Position numbers and translations under genes: made by a program
Part shown: positions 47,951-60,895 of the stretch, one piece after another
Position numbering within the stretch: position 1 is the first letter of the stretch
Layout: each line of letters starts with the position of its first letter
Notes under the pieces: model-generated
Databases searched by the model: none
What the model was told of the DNA's origin: nothing
The model's input: the letters and a program-made list of their open reading frames with translations, nothing else
DNA from: Holacanthus passer
Lineage: Eukaryota > Chordata > Actinopteri > Pomacanthidae
Assembly: GCA_025331565.1 (NCBI GenBank)
Contig: JAFREQ010000039.1
Location: 3,534,001-3,598,000 of the forward strand
Direction: 5' to 3'
DNA length: 64,000 bases

Positions 47951-50102
47951 AGGTCTTTCTCAATATCCATTCTTGTACTGTAACTTGTGTGGCGTTTGAG
48001 TAGCCAAGTATCCCTACATGCATTTCACAACAACATGCACTGAATGCAGGCTCAAAACTGTTCGACCTAGTTATTATATTTTTTTCAGGAGAGAAAGTAA
48101 CCATTTAAATTTCATGTCAGTTTATTTAAAAAAAAAAAAAAAAATACTGCACATTTTGCTCCAACTTTTGCTCCGACAGTCTTACCCCATCTGGTAATTT
48201 GGTCATTTTTTTGGTTCTGATGTCTCCATAATTTTCAACACAAGATATAATTTTGGTCTCACAGTTGAGTCTAAAAGCTAATTTAAGGTATGTGATTTTA
48301 TTGAAGAGTCTAAAGTTGTACAGTAGTGCTACTCTATTCTGACTTTTGTCTCCTCACATATCACCCAACGTCTAAAACAATTAATAAATATATATAAATG
48401 AAAATGAACAGAGGCAGTGTGGTATTATATTTCATTTTATTATACATATACATCAAAGTAGACTGAGACAATAGGTACATCTGATGACTGCATTTCACAG
48501 TAAACAAGGCTGAAATTCCCTTAACAAAAGCTCTTCCTCTTCAGATAGAGCCTGTTATTGGTCTTTGAGTTGAGCTGATTTTGTCAGTACAGTTGAACAG
48601 CTGTGTTGAAGTACGTTCACCAGAGCAGGCTGAACAGGAGCGCTGCTGCCCCATTGGTGGATTGAATGTATTGCATCCTCCAGTCATCAGAAGCTTGGAA
48701 AAACTTGAAAAAAATGTTAAACAAAATTGAAATTTGAAACTCCCAAGGACGTAAGTCTGAATTTGGCCTAGTCTGGATTGAAAGATATATTATTTATTAA
48801 GATATAATATTAAACAAAAGGAAGGGCAAATTGTGTAGATGTCAAAACGACAGTCTAATTTCATAATGTCTAATCCTATGAAACTATAAAACGCAATGTG
48901 ACAAATTACAATGAAGCCCTTTTTGTTTTTCTGCCACTGTTCTCTTCCCTGGCTTTGCTCTTGGCTACATGAATGAAAAGCAACACAAGCACATATGCCG
49001 AGATTTGTCTCAACACGGTGAAGACTCAAGGGCAGATACAAGAGGCAGGACGAGATTAGGATTGACATTGTTTATTTCCAAGCTTGAAAACTGAGCGGGG
49101 AGGCCTTTGGCAGAATTATCCCATTATGTCTTCAGTTACAGTTTTGCTTTGAATGTGCCCAAAGTGGAATTCTCTCTTATATTACATTTTAGCGCTGCAG
49201 GCGAATATCATTGAGGACAAACTCCTGCTTAAAGACATGCCATTTATTATGCTCTGAACAAAGCTGCCTGATCTTTTGCTGTATAATCTTTCATACTGTA
49301 GGACTGCAGACTCAGCTAACATTTTACAGAAGGCAACAAGCCAAGTAAACCCGAGCAAGTGCAAACTTTTCACCGTGCGATGCTGTGTTGAACTGATCGA
49401 ATGACACGGGGGGGGATAGTTCAGCAGTTTGGGGAAAAAGCTTATTATTGTTGGAAGATCAATATCAGTCTCGAGGAGTTGGAGTCGAGGTGTGGTTTGA
49501 CTAGATTAACATAAAGACTTGAAGCAGGGGGAATGTGGCTCTGTCTAAAATGTGAAAAATACACCCACTACAATGTTAAATCTCACCAACAAACAGGTTG
49601 TATCTAATTAAGCCGTACATAAACAGAAATATGAAAACGATGATGATTGTAGGACATTTCCCTGCTTTACTATTTCTTGACTCTTGACCATATCTTGCTA
49701 CTCATGAGGTTCTGCATCACCATCTAGTGCCATATTACAGGGCAATGTACTGGTGAATTAACTATCTTTCATGAATAGGTTATCACACGTTGTTGATTTC
49801 CTCTCTTTGACCTCTTGTCTCGCACACTCACACAAAATAATGGCAATAGATCTATGTAATATTTCTATTGTTTGTATGTCCAAGTCTATCCAAATGGGAT
49901 CTCAGTTCAACTGTGGCTGGGCATTATGAGTCTGACCTGGTGAACGATCCCCCTACACACACACACACCATACACTACACATGTAATAAATAAGGAGATC
50001 ACACACTGATCGCCTGCTGACATTTTCAGGTTTTGTCCTTATCAATAGAAGTTCAGGTCATTCCACCACAACCAGCACTGTCTGTCTCCTAATAAGCCAA
50101 AT
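47951..50102. other. Intergenic, AT-rich
   Basis: An A17-type run at about 48127-48143 and several AATAAA-like words, but no gene and no element I can name. Open frames here are short and featureless. Confidence 0.3.
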
Positions 50103-50275
50103 CACGTCAAGTCAATTTTATATACATTGCTCAATATCACAAATCACAATTTGCTTCAAGGGGTTTTACAGCGTGTACTGCTTATGACACCCTGTATGCT
50201 TAAACCTTCAATTCAGATAAGGAAAAACTCCCCCAGAAAACCCTTTAACAGGGAAAAAGGAGGAAACAGATGTAG
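50103..50275 (-). mobile_element. Retroposon 3' tail (AATTGACTTGAC type)
   Basis: On the minus strand it reads TCCCTGTTAAAGGGTTTTCTG, GGGAGTTTTTCCTTATCTG, ATTTGTGATATTGAGCAATG, and ends ATAAAATTGACTTGACGTG. This order is very common in acanthomorph genomes and ends like a retroposon tail. Confidence 0.55.
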
Positions 50276-53200
50276 TTAAACGTAAGCTGCCAACTATCAG
50301 TCACCAAGTGCTGTTATTTCCTCATTGATGGTCATTCATGGACTACCATATGGCTTGTAGAGATAATCTGAGAATATGTTTTCGGTTTTTATTTCTTTTT
50401 CTGAGACTTGGATAAGAACATAAATACAGTAATTATAGCAGATATTTCTTTAGGGTTTTGCTGCTTATAAACAGTTATCACATTAGGAAGCTCAGGTTAC
50501 AATGAAAAAGTCAGCACCAGCTTTTTGATTGCACTGGATTGTGAGTCATGGAAAAGAAACTGATGGCGTATTCCTGTCAGTTAGCTTGTTGGTGACGGAG
50601 CTTGATGACAGAGAATGACTAAGCCTATGGATTACAGCACAGGTACACCAGGGGACTGAACAGTTTTGTTGTTATTGGAAATCGCTTGCAGAATCGATGC
50701 GATGCTGCTGATTAGTGAACCAAATAGCATGCCAGGGGAAGAGCGTATCGGATCATCCCACGCAAATTCCTTTCTGTGTTTTAGTAGTGCAGAGTTTCAT
50801 CTAAGGAAATAAACTTTGGAATTATTTTCATCACGTTCACTGCTTACGTCACAATTATCCTGGATCCTCTATATATCCATATTATCAAAGTCATGCCCCT
50901 CCATATGTTCTAACAAACACTGGCACATGCACAGTGGGCTCTTTAGGCACATAGGCTCATTCAAGTGGCAATTAAAAGTGAAAAAGTCACTTTATCAGCT
51001 TTTTTATTACTCTCTGATACCAGAGACCATGTGCATATAAATTGCTGCTTTCAGAAGATCTGGGTTTCTGCTGACTCGCACGCCTCTGCCTCATTCTCTG
51101 GAGATTTACCATGTAATAGGAAAGCAGCAGCCAGGGCCTCTTTTTTTCTCCACTCCCCAACCTGAATTGAATTGGTCCCACGAGCTATCAACGTAAATTC
51201 AGAAGGTAGACTGCAGCGCAATTTGCTCATAAATCACAAAAAAAGGTGCTGTAATTCTGAACAGACGCTTATGTAGGGAAGAATGTGTAGGTGGGTGGGA
51301 AGAGATAGCAGAGCATTCAGGCTCCAGTTTGCTATGGTTTGCTGTAATAATAATACTTGAGAGGGCATTTTTACTGTAGTGAGCCAAACACCTACGGCAT
51401 CACCACAACACTGATGATAAGACCAGAAAGTTCTCCTGTGTATTACAGCTTCAAAGCAGCTTTGACTCAGTATGGACAGACTGGAGTAGCTGTGTTGGAG
51501 TGGTGCTTGAACCAGAAGACATTAAAAATAAAGACTAAAAAAACTGAAAGCTCTAGATTGTGATCATTAAGACTTGAGTGCCGCCCGTGGTTTCTGACTC
51601 AGTCTTATATCTAATTGTAATACCAACCCTACAGTATCATGATTTTTCTTTTACATGTTGAATCATAAATGAATATCAGAGTCTAGCATCAGTGAGACCT
51701 TTCAGTTTGACATTTAACCATTACACTTTCAAAGGCTATTCATAATGACTTGCTCAGTCAGAACTACAGCCTTTTTAAGCAAAGACAATGTTTCAGTCAG
51801 TCACTCATGGGTAAAGTACTAACTTTTTTTCAGCTGTTGTACCTTTCAGGTGATCACTTCCCTGAAGCAATTTTGCATTGAGCAGAGGTATTAATTTTTC
51901 CAATTCGTCAGTCCATCAATAATACAGTTACTATAATGACAGACCTATGGTTTGTCTCTTTTAGTGCTTTGGTTAAACCTTCATTAATTGACATGGCATA
52001 GACATTATCATATATTCATTATTAAGTTGATATGGTTAACATGTTAGAAAACAGTTGCCTATGTTCACCCTGAACAAGAGACTGAATGAACACTGGAAGG
52101 AAACAACATCCAAACCATAACCGCTCACAGCATCTGGGCAGGGGTCAAAGGTCATCAACCATGAATCAGAAGACAGCCGGAGAAAGATTAAGGAGGACAT
52201 TTGCATCAGACTTCATCAGATCATCTTGTTATTGCATTATCTACATTGGGGTCATGTAAGATCTGAGCCAGATTTTCTCTCTAAAGAAGACCATGACATG
52301 CTGCTGAAAGCTAATATGAAGACTATTTTGTCATACATTTTTGGATAAGAAGCTTCTTAAAATCAAAAATGGTACAGAAAAGATTTATAAATTCCTAGAG
52401 AGAAGTTGAGGTTGTTTCCATTCACTATATTACACTCAGGCGGTGCTCTTGGAACCAGCACCCAGTGGCCAATAAAATAATTGCATTTTACTGCACTTAA
52501 TATTGTGTCTTCAGTGATGAGAAGGACAAACTAAAACATGCATGTCGATCTGATTGTAGTCAGATCAATTGGGGTGCACTCATTCATGCTCATAAACCTG
52601 CTAAATCTGTAGCTGTGTGAGTAAGATACACTACAACGACTGACGAAGAACAAGACAGCAGAATGTGAAGAATTTTGTGTTGCAGTAGGACAAAGCGATC
52701 AGGGTCCAGGTCTTTAATGTGGCCAGGAGGCTAGCTCTGTTTCAATAACCGTTAGGAGGTAATTAAACTACTGCAGAGGGGCCAACAGACCACAGCTGCA
52801 GCCTCGTGGTGACGGACACATAGATTGATGCAGCTGACAGGTCCAGCAGTGTTGGGCGAATTTATTGGTTTGTCCATGAGCCCAGGGCTGGTCCACCGGC
52901 CACCAAGACAGTTCAAGGTGCACCTGGCTGCTCCTTAAGTTAACTGCACCGCTCATCATACACAGTCCCACAGGCCAGCGGTTTTATGGACCCTGAAATA
53001 AAGTTAGTTTATGAGGCCATTTCCTCTTTATGTGGAATAATCGTGTCAGTAAGCACTCGGAGCAGCACAGAATTTTAATACATGGTCTTAACAGCTGCAG
53101 CCTGATCCTTGAGGTTGAATGAAAATGACCTGCAAATGCTCCGATCTGTCAACAAATATTAAGTTATCAGCCAGCTGGCCACTCAGAGGCTTCGTCCCCA

Positions 53201-56200
53201 GGCAGAGGAGTGAATCATCAAGTGAACTGTAGCCAGAGAACGCCTTAATTTACATGGTTTCATCATGAGTGGAACATGGATCACTTATTCACACATTGAT
53301 AGTGACCAGCATTTATTACTTAAGACATGTCTTGAATGTCTCAAATGTTTTTTCTATCCTTCACCACGTGGGTGTGGTTTGAATAAAGGGTGCCCACTTT
53401 GATACATTTTCTCCCCATACACGTTCATTTTGTTCTCAAGTGTAAAGAATTACAGCCTCAAGTGTTATGTCACTGGCTAACTAAATGCTAAGCTAATCCA
53501 CCAGAAGCCTAAGATAGCCCATTGCTGATTTCTAAGTTACTACAGGTAAATATGTGCTTGTTTGTATATTGAGGCTAATTAAACTTTTTTATATTGTACA
53601 TACCTCTCCTGGAAAGCTGTGTGTTCAGAAAGAAAGTGAACCTTGTGCCATTTGGTGCCGACCTCCACTGTCGGGTGTTAATGGTGTAACGTACTTTAGT
53701 TCATGAACGTATAGGTTGGAGTCTCAGTCAGAGGCTGAACTGAACACAAAACGCACACACGCATGCAGGCATTTGTGTTTATTCACACTACTCATGCAAG
53801 TAATGCGACTAAACACAAATAATTCCACAGTAAATTCCAAAGTTTGCCTCATGTTTGGTGTGAACATACCATTGCATGCAAAACTAAGTCTTGGACACAT
53901 GAAGATGTAATTAATGCAATAGTCACCACAATTACAGCCTCATAATGCATTAACAGTTCAACCAAGAGAGACAAGTAAATGAGGAAAGATAATTTATTAC
54001 AACAAGTTACATGATATTGAGTCTTGACAGAGAGTCTTTAGCGTTTTGGATTGATTGTTGAATTACTGTCCGAACCGTCGCTGGATAAACTCTGAAATAC
54101 AGTTCAAGCAGAGCACTGAACTCTGTGGCACAATTTCTGAAGTGCAATTACTGTTTACTTTGACTTTACAGCTAGTTGAGGTGCAATTAAGTAATTGCCT
54201 GTCCCAGTGATGGAACTAGGGTCATTAATCAGTGTGTGGAAGGGTTGTAGTCAGAATAATACCCCAACTCAGCCAATGTTTCCCCTAAGGCAAACTACTG
54301 TCCTCTTCATTGCCAGATATAACAGTGGAAAGACAACTAGATAAATAAAAAATAAACTACAGAGAAATTTGACACCTTTTTAAGATTTGTGAAGGTTAGG
54401 ACCAATGAGTGCAATAACTGGGATGTTCATCCAGTATAAAGTCTGTGATCCACTCAGATGTAGGAAAGGGTTAGTGTTGATGTTTGAGTTAAGAACAAAC
54501 TGTCAATCATCATTGTACAGCTCTTTTTATCCATAGCCTCACCAAGGCACTGTGGGAAAACCTTGAATTGTGGGATGAGATTTTCATGCCATATAGAAAA
54601 ACCAAAACCAATGGATATCTGGAAGGCAGGGAATCAAAACTGTCTATGGCACGCTTTAGTAAATGCTCTAAAGAAAATGCAGCGTGTAGCCACCGGCCTA
54701 AAGCATATTGAGTTTATTGTGGTAAAAGCATTAATTAATTACAAATCAACAGCTTGTCATCTGAGCTACAGGATTGTTTTGTAGTCTGAAATGACTGACA
54801 GTCACCCCTTCCCACCCACTCGGTGCTGTTCCAGCACATAATGCAGTGATTGATGTGTGCACACAAGCAGAGCGCCAGACAGACAGACGCTGTCAATCGA
54901 GCTGACGGGTGGGGGGGGCGAAAGCAGAACTAAGTGAGCAAGTGTTTGCCTCTTAACTTTGTCTGATGTTAGGTTTTTAAAATAATGAAGTTGTATAACT
55001 GCTGGAGCAATATAATAGTGCAGCCCCCGCAGACCCCAGTCTAATCCCTGAAAACTCTGATATTGTTGTAAGATCTAGTGACTGGTGTTTTAACACTGGC
55101 AGTTGTTTCTCATGTTTCATTGTAACAGCCCTGACCTTGGGGAGGTCGTCTAATTACTTGCATCATGGCAGGAGGGACGCTGCTGGGTACCAGAGAGGAG
55201 ACTCTGTCATTACTCCTCAGAGGAAATGTGTGTGTGTGTGTGTATGAGTGTGTGTACTGTCGGCCTCATCCCACAAAACCAATATAGCACAAGTGTTTCC
55301 AGAAGCAATCTCAAAGCAGGAGTAATCCGCAACATTGTCGACCTGCTTGGTTGCAGGGCCAACCTTTGACCTCTCAACCCGTCTGTGTGTTACTCTAACC
55401 TGATGTCATGAAGGCGACTCGTGACGCTGCATCTTGTTACGGGGCTCAAAATGTTGAGCACTTTTGTAGCTTCTAATTAATATCTGGTTTAGAGTTTTGT
55501 TCAACTTCAACACTTTCATCTAACTGAGAGCAGAAACCTCATTATTCGGCGATTGCTCTCCTAAAGCCAAAACAGATCAAAAGCTTTCGAACCAACTTTT
55601 TTTTTTGTTGTGGAACAACAATGGAACAGAAAATGTATTTCCTACTGAAGTTTGATGTGCTTCGTTGTCTGTGCCTATTGTTTCATAAAAATGGGTCTAG
55701 ACGGCAAAGATTAGAACTTTTATGATAGTGTCAGATGATCATTTTTAAATATCAAAAAGAGAGGAAATGCTCACTCTGGAATAAGCACAGTGGCCGGATG
55801 AAGGGAACTGCAGTCAACATGTCATTATCACTGTCTCTTACCATGGAATGAAATCCTGTCCCTCGCATTGTGTGAGCATCACATGATCTAATTGTGGTTG
55901 TAAAGCCATGTCTCAACATTGATGTCCCAGACAAATGGAAAAATACCTAATAGGTCATGATGAGTTTAAAACTAAAGTATATTGTAGGTAAGACCTCCTC
56001 CATTAGTGACTGTCATTCTCTATTACTTTTCCTTCACCTCTTAGGGTTGGACACGTTTAGGATTTTTATTGGCACATGACCTTTGGTGACTGTACATATT
56101 TGCCAGCATTGTTCCACCCCCTATCAGCCCCAGTAGAGGTCTAATCAACCCTGCAATAAATCCTACCCTCATTAAAAGTTACAATGTTCAGTTTTTGTTG

Positions 56201-56334
56201 AAACAGTTTTAGACAGGCTAGATGTTCCTAATATACTGGCAAGTGAGTGGATATTGGGTGTTTGCAAGCAGAGATTAGAGGCAGGTCAGCAACTCAAGGC
56301 ACACAGCTCCAAAAATACTGTATTTATCTTATCT
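50276..56334. other. Intergenic, no gene recognised
   Basis: Six kilobases with only short, featureless open frames. It contains a (TG)n tract at about 55225-55243 and a G-run near 54911. I could not identify exons, RNA genes or named elements. Confidence 0.3.
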
Positions 56335-56640
56335 TTTCCTATTTAGCCTGCAACTCGCTCCTGGATGGTGTGTGCCTGCTTGAGACGAGAAACTCTATGC
56401 ATCTCCTGAAAACTCATCTGTTCAGACTAAAAAAAAAAAAAAAAAAAAAAAATCAAAGAAAAACTTATCTCTTATTGTTCCAAATTGTAGCACTTGAAGA
56501 GGTTCGGCACGTTTGACGAAGTCGATGTATTTGCACAATTCTCGCGATTTCGGGTTGTATCCATGTGGTTGAATGCACTCACTGTGAGTCGCTCGGGATA
56601 AAAGCGTCAGCTAAGTAAACATAGTGTAAATGTGATGATT
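56335..56640 (+). mobile_element. LINE/retroposon remnant with TCGCTCGGGATAAAAGCGTC tail
   Basis: The frame reading NSMHLLKTHLFRL resembles the C-terminal block of fish LINE ORF2 proteins. It is followed by A25 and then TGTGAGTCGCTCGGGATAAA, AGCGTCAGCTAAGTAAAC, the ubiquitous teleost TCGCTTTGGATAAAAGCGTC tail. It looks like two joined fragments. Confidence 0.55.
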
Positions 56641-58394
56641 AAAATGCCCGCTCCTGTGATGTGTGTGTGTGCTGGCGAGAGGCATCTGAGACTTCGAAAC
56701 CAGCTGCAAAATAGCACTGAAGGAACGAGATAAGCTGAAAATCAAGCACAGACGCTCTGGCGGGTAGCCGACTCCTGAGTGCTGGATTTTGAAGTTGCCC
56801 ACCAGCACAGATAAATTATTTGCCTCCTGGGGGAGAAGTATTGATTATTAATCCTGTCACCCTCCTGCAGATATATTATGGTCATTCTGAGTCGCAGGTC
56901 ATTAAATATCTTTCTTATGGTGCCTTTCAGCTGTTTACTCCCTGAAAATCGGACTGCTGGGCTGCATGTAAGCCCACTCACTTGACGGAGAGCCAAACAG
57001 ACAGCTGTTCTCCTAAAACTAGCCAGCAAACTCAGTGTGGTTGCAGTGTTTCCCACCCACTGCTCGCCTTTCTTCCCTGTTTAGCTCAGAGCGTCTATCA
57101 AAACACATTACATTCTCCGGCGTCAGCACACAGCATCACAGCCCGCCTGCGTCGCTCTCCAGAGTCTAACAGTGTTTGTTGTGGTGCCCTTACCCCGGGC
57201 CATCGCGCAGGCCGGCCGCTGTGTGGGTACGAGCGTGCGTCTCCTCAGGGTGGTGCTGAGTTTATTCAGACTCTCTGGCTGCTTGGCCACGACCAGCAGA
57301 TCTCAAGTGCTGCTGACATGACACCACACAATCTCCATACCTACTGGACAGACACATATCTTGAGGAAGATAGTCTGTCACCATCCCCCCCACCCAATTC
57401 CATAATCTTCCACTGAGCCGCTGAGCAAACATGAGAAAGCTGACACGCCGTGGCATGTAATTCAAGGCCGTCTCTTTCTCGTGCACAAAAAAATGTTTTT
57501 GCTTTTATCGCCAAGGTCACACAGTCAATTGCATATAGCATTTCTACACTCCTGGTTTGTAATAAATGTGAGCTGTAAAGCAGCGAGGTGACAAGGGAAT
57601 TCCCCAGCAAAGCTTTTCAACACTCTTCCAGATTCTGTTCCACTTTTTAAACCTTACATGAACTCAACTCTCCACCTCGGAGCTGAATATCTAATACCAG
57701 ATTTCCTCCACTTCCTAATGAGTTTCAGGTTATTCGTTAAAGCAGTTACATGTTGCATTTTTATCATCAATAAATCATTGCCTCGTTAATTTTAACTCGT
57801 TATTAAGGGATTTTAAATAAGTGCTTTGATCAATGATTGTTAATTATAATGAAGGAATAATCATTAAGGGAATTTCCTTGATACTGCACCAATAAAAAAA
57901 AGGAATCTGTCTTCTGCTTGGTGAGCAAGCCTGATGAAATACATGCAAAACATAAAAAATATTTGAGTTTTGATGTGGAACAAACCCAAAACTTATTGAA
58001 TTATAGTACTGCATAGAGGATTTCTGCCTTTTCTATATATTTCTATACATTTTTTTTTTTTTTTAATTTAAACAGTAACAAGGCTTTTCAGGGGGTGTTG
58101 CTCTGTCCAATTCAGTTCTGGGAAACAAAATGCCAAAAACTGTTTTGCTGGAGCTTGCCAAACTAATTGGCAGCATTGCTTTTACCAGCAGACCCATTTT
58201 AAACTGTTAGAACTTTTTATGCTACATGAAATGATTGTACATGAAAAATACTCAACAACCAATGTTGGTTTACTCTGCGAAATTTTATATATAACTATTC
58301 ATACATGTGAAAAATTACATCATCATACAAAGTAAATATAACCTTGTATTACTTGTTTCACTTTACCTTTATGCTATCATGTTGTACACTTCCG
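56641..58394. other. Intergenic; includes a TAAT/ATTA-dense segment
   Basis: No exon was recognised. The open frame at 56982-57416 has low-complexity Ser/Pro/His composition and no domain. At 57715-57880 about eight TAAT/ATTA cores occur in about 165 bases. A T16-type run lies near 58051. Confidence 0.3.
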
Positions 58395-58625
58395 TCCAGA
58401 GTGAAATATCTCACCAACTATTGGATGGTTTGACTGAAAACCAAAACTAGAAAACTATAATGACATTTCCATCAGCCTCGGCTGCACATAAGTTTAATGC
58501 TGCTTAGCAAATGGTAGCATGTTATACACCATACTCAGATGGTAAACATTTTACCTGGCAAACATTAACATGGTAGCATTGCTAGTATGCTAAAGGTAGA
58601 ATTTGCCTAGTGTTGCCGTGGATTC
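58395..58625 (+). repeat. Dispersed repeat B, copy in intergenic DNA
   Basis: TCCAGAGTGAAATATCTCACC then ATTGGATGGTTTGACTG, followed by GGTAAACATTTTACCTGGC, AACATTAACATGGTAGCATTGC and TAGTATGCTAAAGG, unites the family's two modules. Confidence 0.55.
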
Positions 58626-60847
58626 TCTCATTTTATGTTTTTTGTGAGTTTTTGTTTTCTAAATGAATTCCATTTTTATTAAAGAGCAGTTTAACTGTAA
58701 CTGATTTCCAGTGGTTTAACGTCATCAATTTGCAGCAGTGATGTAGAAGTGTACCACAGTGTATCATCCATACACTGTGATGTCACTGTTGGGCGTGGTT
58801 AAAGGTGCTACAGAGTACACTTCTGACAGACACCTGACTGTGATGCTTGAAATTTTCAAAAAGAGAGGTTAATGATAAGAATAATTTTTGACCTTGCTTT
58901 TACTTACTTGCTTATAATAATAATACTTGCCAATAATAGATTTCTTTACTCACTTTAAACCATCTAAAGGGATAAATTACAAGTTACATCTTGGACTATA
59001 TATATTTTTTGTAAATTAACTCTTCTTACTGTCTGAATGAACACATCTGAAAAAAGTGAATAACAACATCAACTACTGCCTAAGTTCTCATGGGCAATGC
59101 ACTTGGACTCTCCACACTGATGCTCAGTTGCTATTAGTGGAAATCTGCAGCTCCCAGGTATGAGAGAGTGTATCAGTGTGAAACTTAAGCAGGGCGTTCA
59201 ATGAAGGTCAAAAACCTGCAGCAGAGAAAGTATTAAGTTTCCTCTGCAGTCGCCTTTCATGTCAACAATAGTCCCTCCTCTCTGTCAGTGTCTCGCAGAG
59301 GAGCGTCCCCCAGGGGAAACAGGAAGCCAACGTCTGCACGCCACCGTCTTTTACGTCCTGCTTGCATCCCGGCTACCCGATCACCCCTTAATTTAAAGCT
59401 CTTCACAAAGCACCATTACTGTAACTCAGCTCCTTTTCTCACATGAACGAACAACCCCACTGTGCACTAAACTGATGACATTCATTCTGGCTTGGCCTAC
59501 CATTTTTCTACCATTTCCAAGTCTATCAATTCTTTCTATCATTTCTAAGTCTATAAGAGGTGGCCATGAGGCATTTTTTTCAAATTAAAATAATTTCTTG
59601 GGTTTAGCAGTCATTTATTCCCTTGTTCCTTTTTCTCATCTGCAGAGCTAAAGGCTATTTTGTGCCGTGATTCTCGCAGTCACATATCACTGCTACTCTG
59701 ATTGGAAATACAATGTTAGATGACCCTTACCTCCTCACTTATGAAGCTTAATTCTAATGCCAGAGGCCAAACCTGCAAAGCGCTCTAAATAGCTGTGTGA
59801 TCTTTATACACGCTTATCCACTCGTGGTACACAGACACACAGCGACAGAGGATAATGATTTCAGGTAAAGTCACCGGCACTTCTATACCCACCACGAACT
59901 CCATTACGTTGTTACTCAATACCTCCGCCCCCACACATGTTGCTGGGAAGTGAGACATTATACTGGTGGGAAACCATTAAGACAAAAGTGGAACCTACAC
60001 AATAAAACCTTTTAGTATATTTTTGGGGGTTATACACTGAAAAAGTGCTTTTGAGCTTTAAGAGATTTGTATGATGCAATGTATCATCAAGAATTATCAT
60101 GTATAAAACTGATTTAAAAAGAAGTGAAACTGATTTTCAAACCTCTACCTCTCTAGTTAAAAATATTCACGAAATTCTCAAAGCATAGCACACCTGAATA
60201 TTTGACTGACCTGTCGGTGGTCAAGTTGCATTGTGGGTAATCTATGCACCAGGTTTTAACCAGGAAAAAGAATTGTGGAATAAAATCTATGTTGCTGCTG
60301 CATCAATTTTGATCATTTTTGTCCATTATGAGTCTGACGATGTTATAAGAGTGAAATGCCACATCAATAAAATACTCTTTTAAGGTTGGCCTACGGTAGA
60401 AATACAGATGCAGAACTCTATCTATAGTCAAGCAACGGTTGAGCAGGTGCAGAGTCATTTGTCAGCTTTCCAATCAGGGCACAGTGTTGCATATTGTAGC
60501 TTCAAGAACAAGGTGTAAACACAATGAACGAGGAAACATACAAATCAAACAGACAGCTCAGATAGTGACGTGCTCGGCAAAGATGGATTGTCAGGATTGT
60601 GTTGAATAGAGAGCAAGTGAGAGGAGGTGTTTATTGTCAGTGTTGAAGAGTGCAAACAGCATTTTGACAAATGACAGATGTGTGAGTGTTCTGCACTGTA
60701 AATATATAATAAATATGTAAACATAATCTGGCTACATCAAATAATTGCAGTCTGATGTTTCCCTAATGGACAGTAACGGGCTATTTCCACTTCCCACCTA
60801 CTCACTATCCCATTTTTTCTCTCACCTTGGCTTATTTCCACTTTCCC
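58626..60847. other. Intergenic, no gene recognised
   Basis: Only short featureless open frames on both strands. No element was identified. Confidence 0.3.
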
Positions 60848-60854
60848 AGAGAGG

Positions 60855-60893
<39 letters not shown>

Positions 60894-60895
60894 GG
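60848..60895. repeat. (GA)n purine tract
   Basis: GAGAGGGGGAGA followed by about 14 uninterrupted GA units, then GGGAGAGAGGGA. The opposite strand is pure pyrimidine, which can adopt triplex (H-DNA) structure. Confidence 0.85.

Noticed and set aside
56982..57416. 144-aa plus-strand open frame
   Set aside because: Low-complexity composition, no family resemblance, overlapping frames equally open and no splice context.
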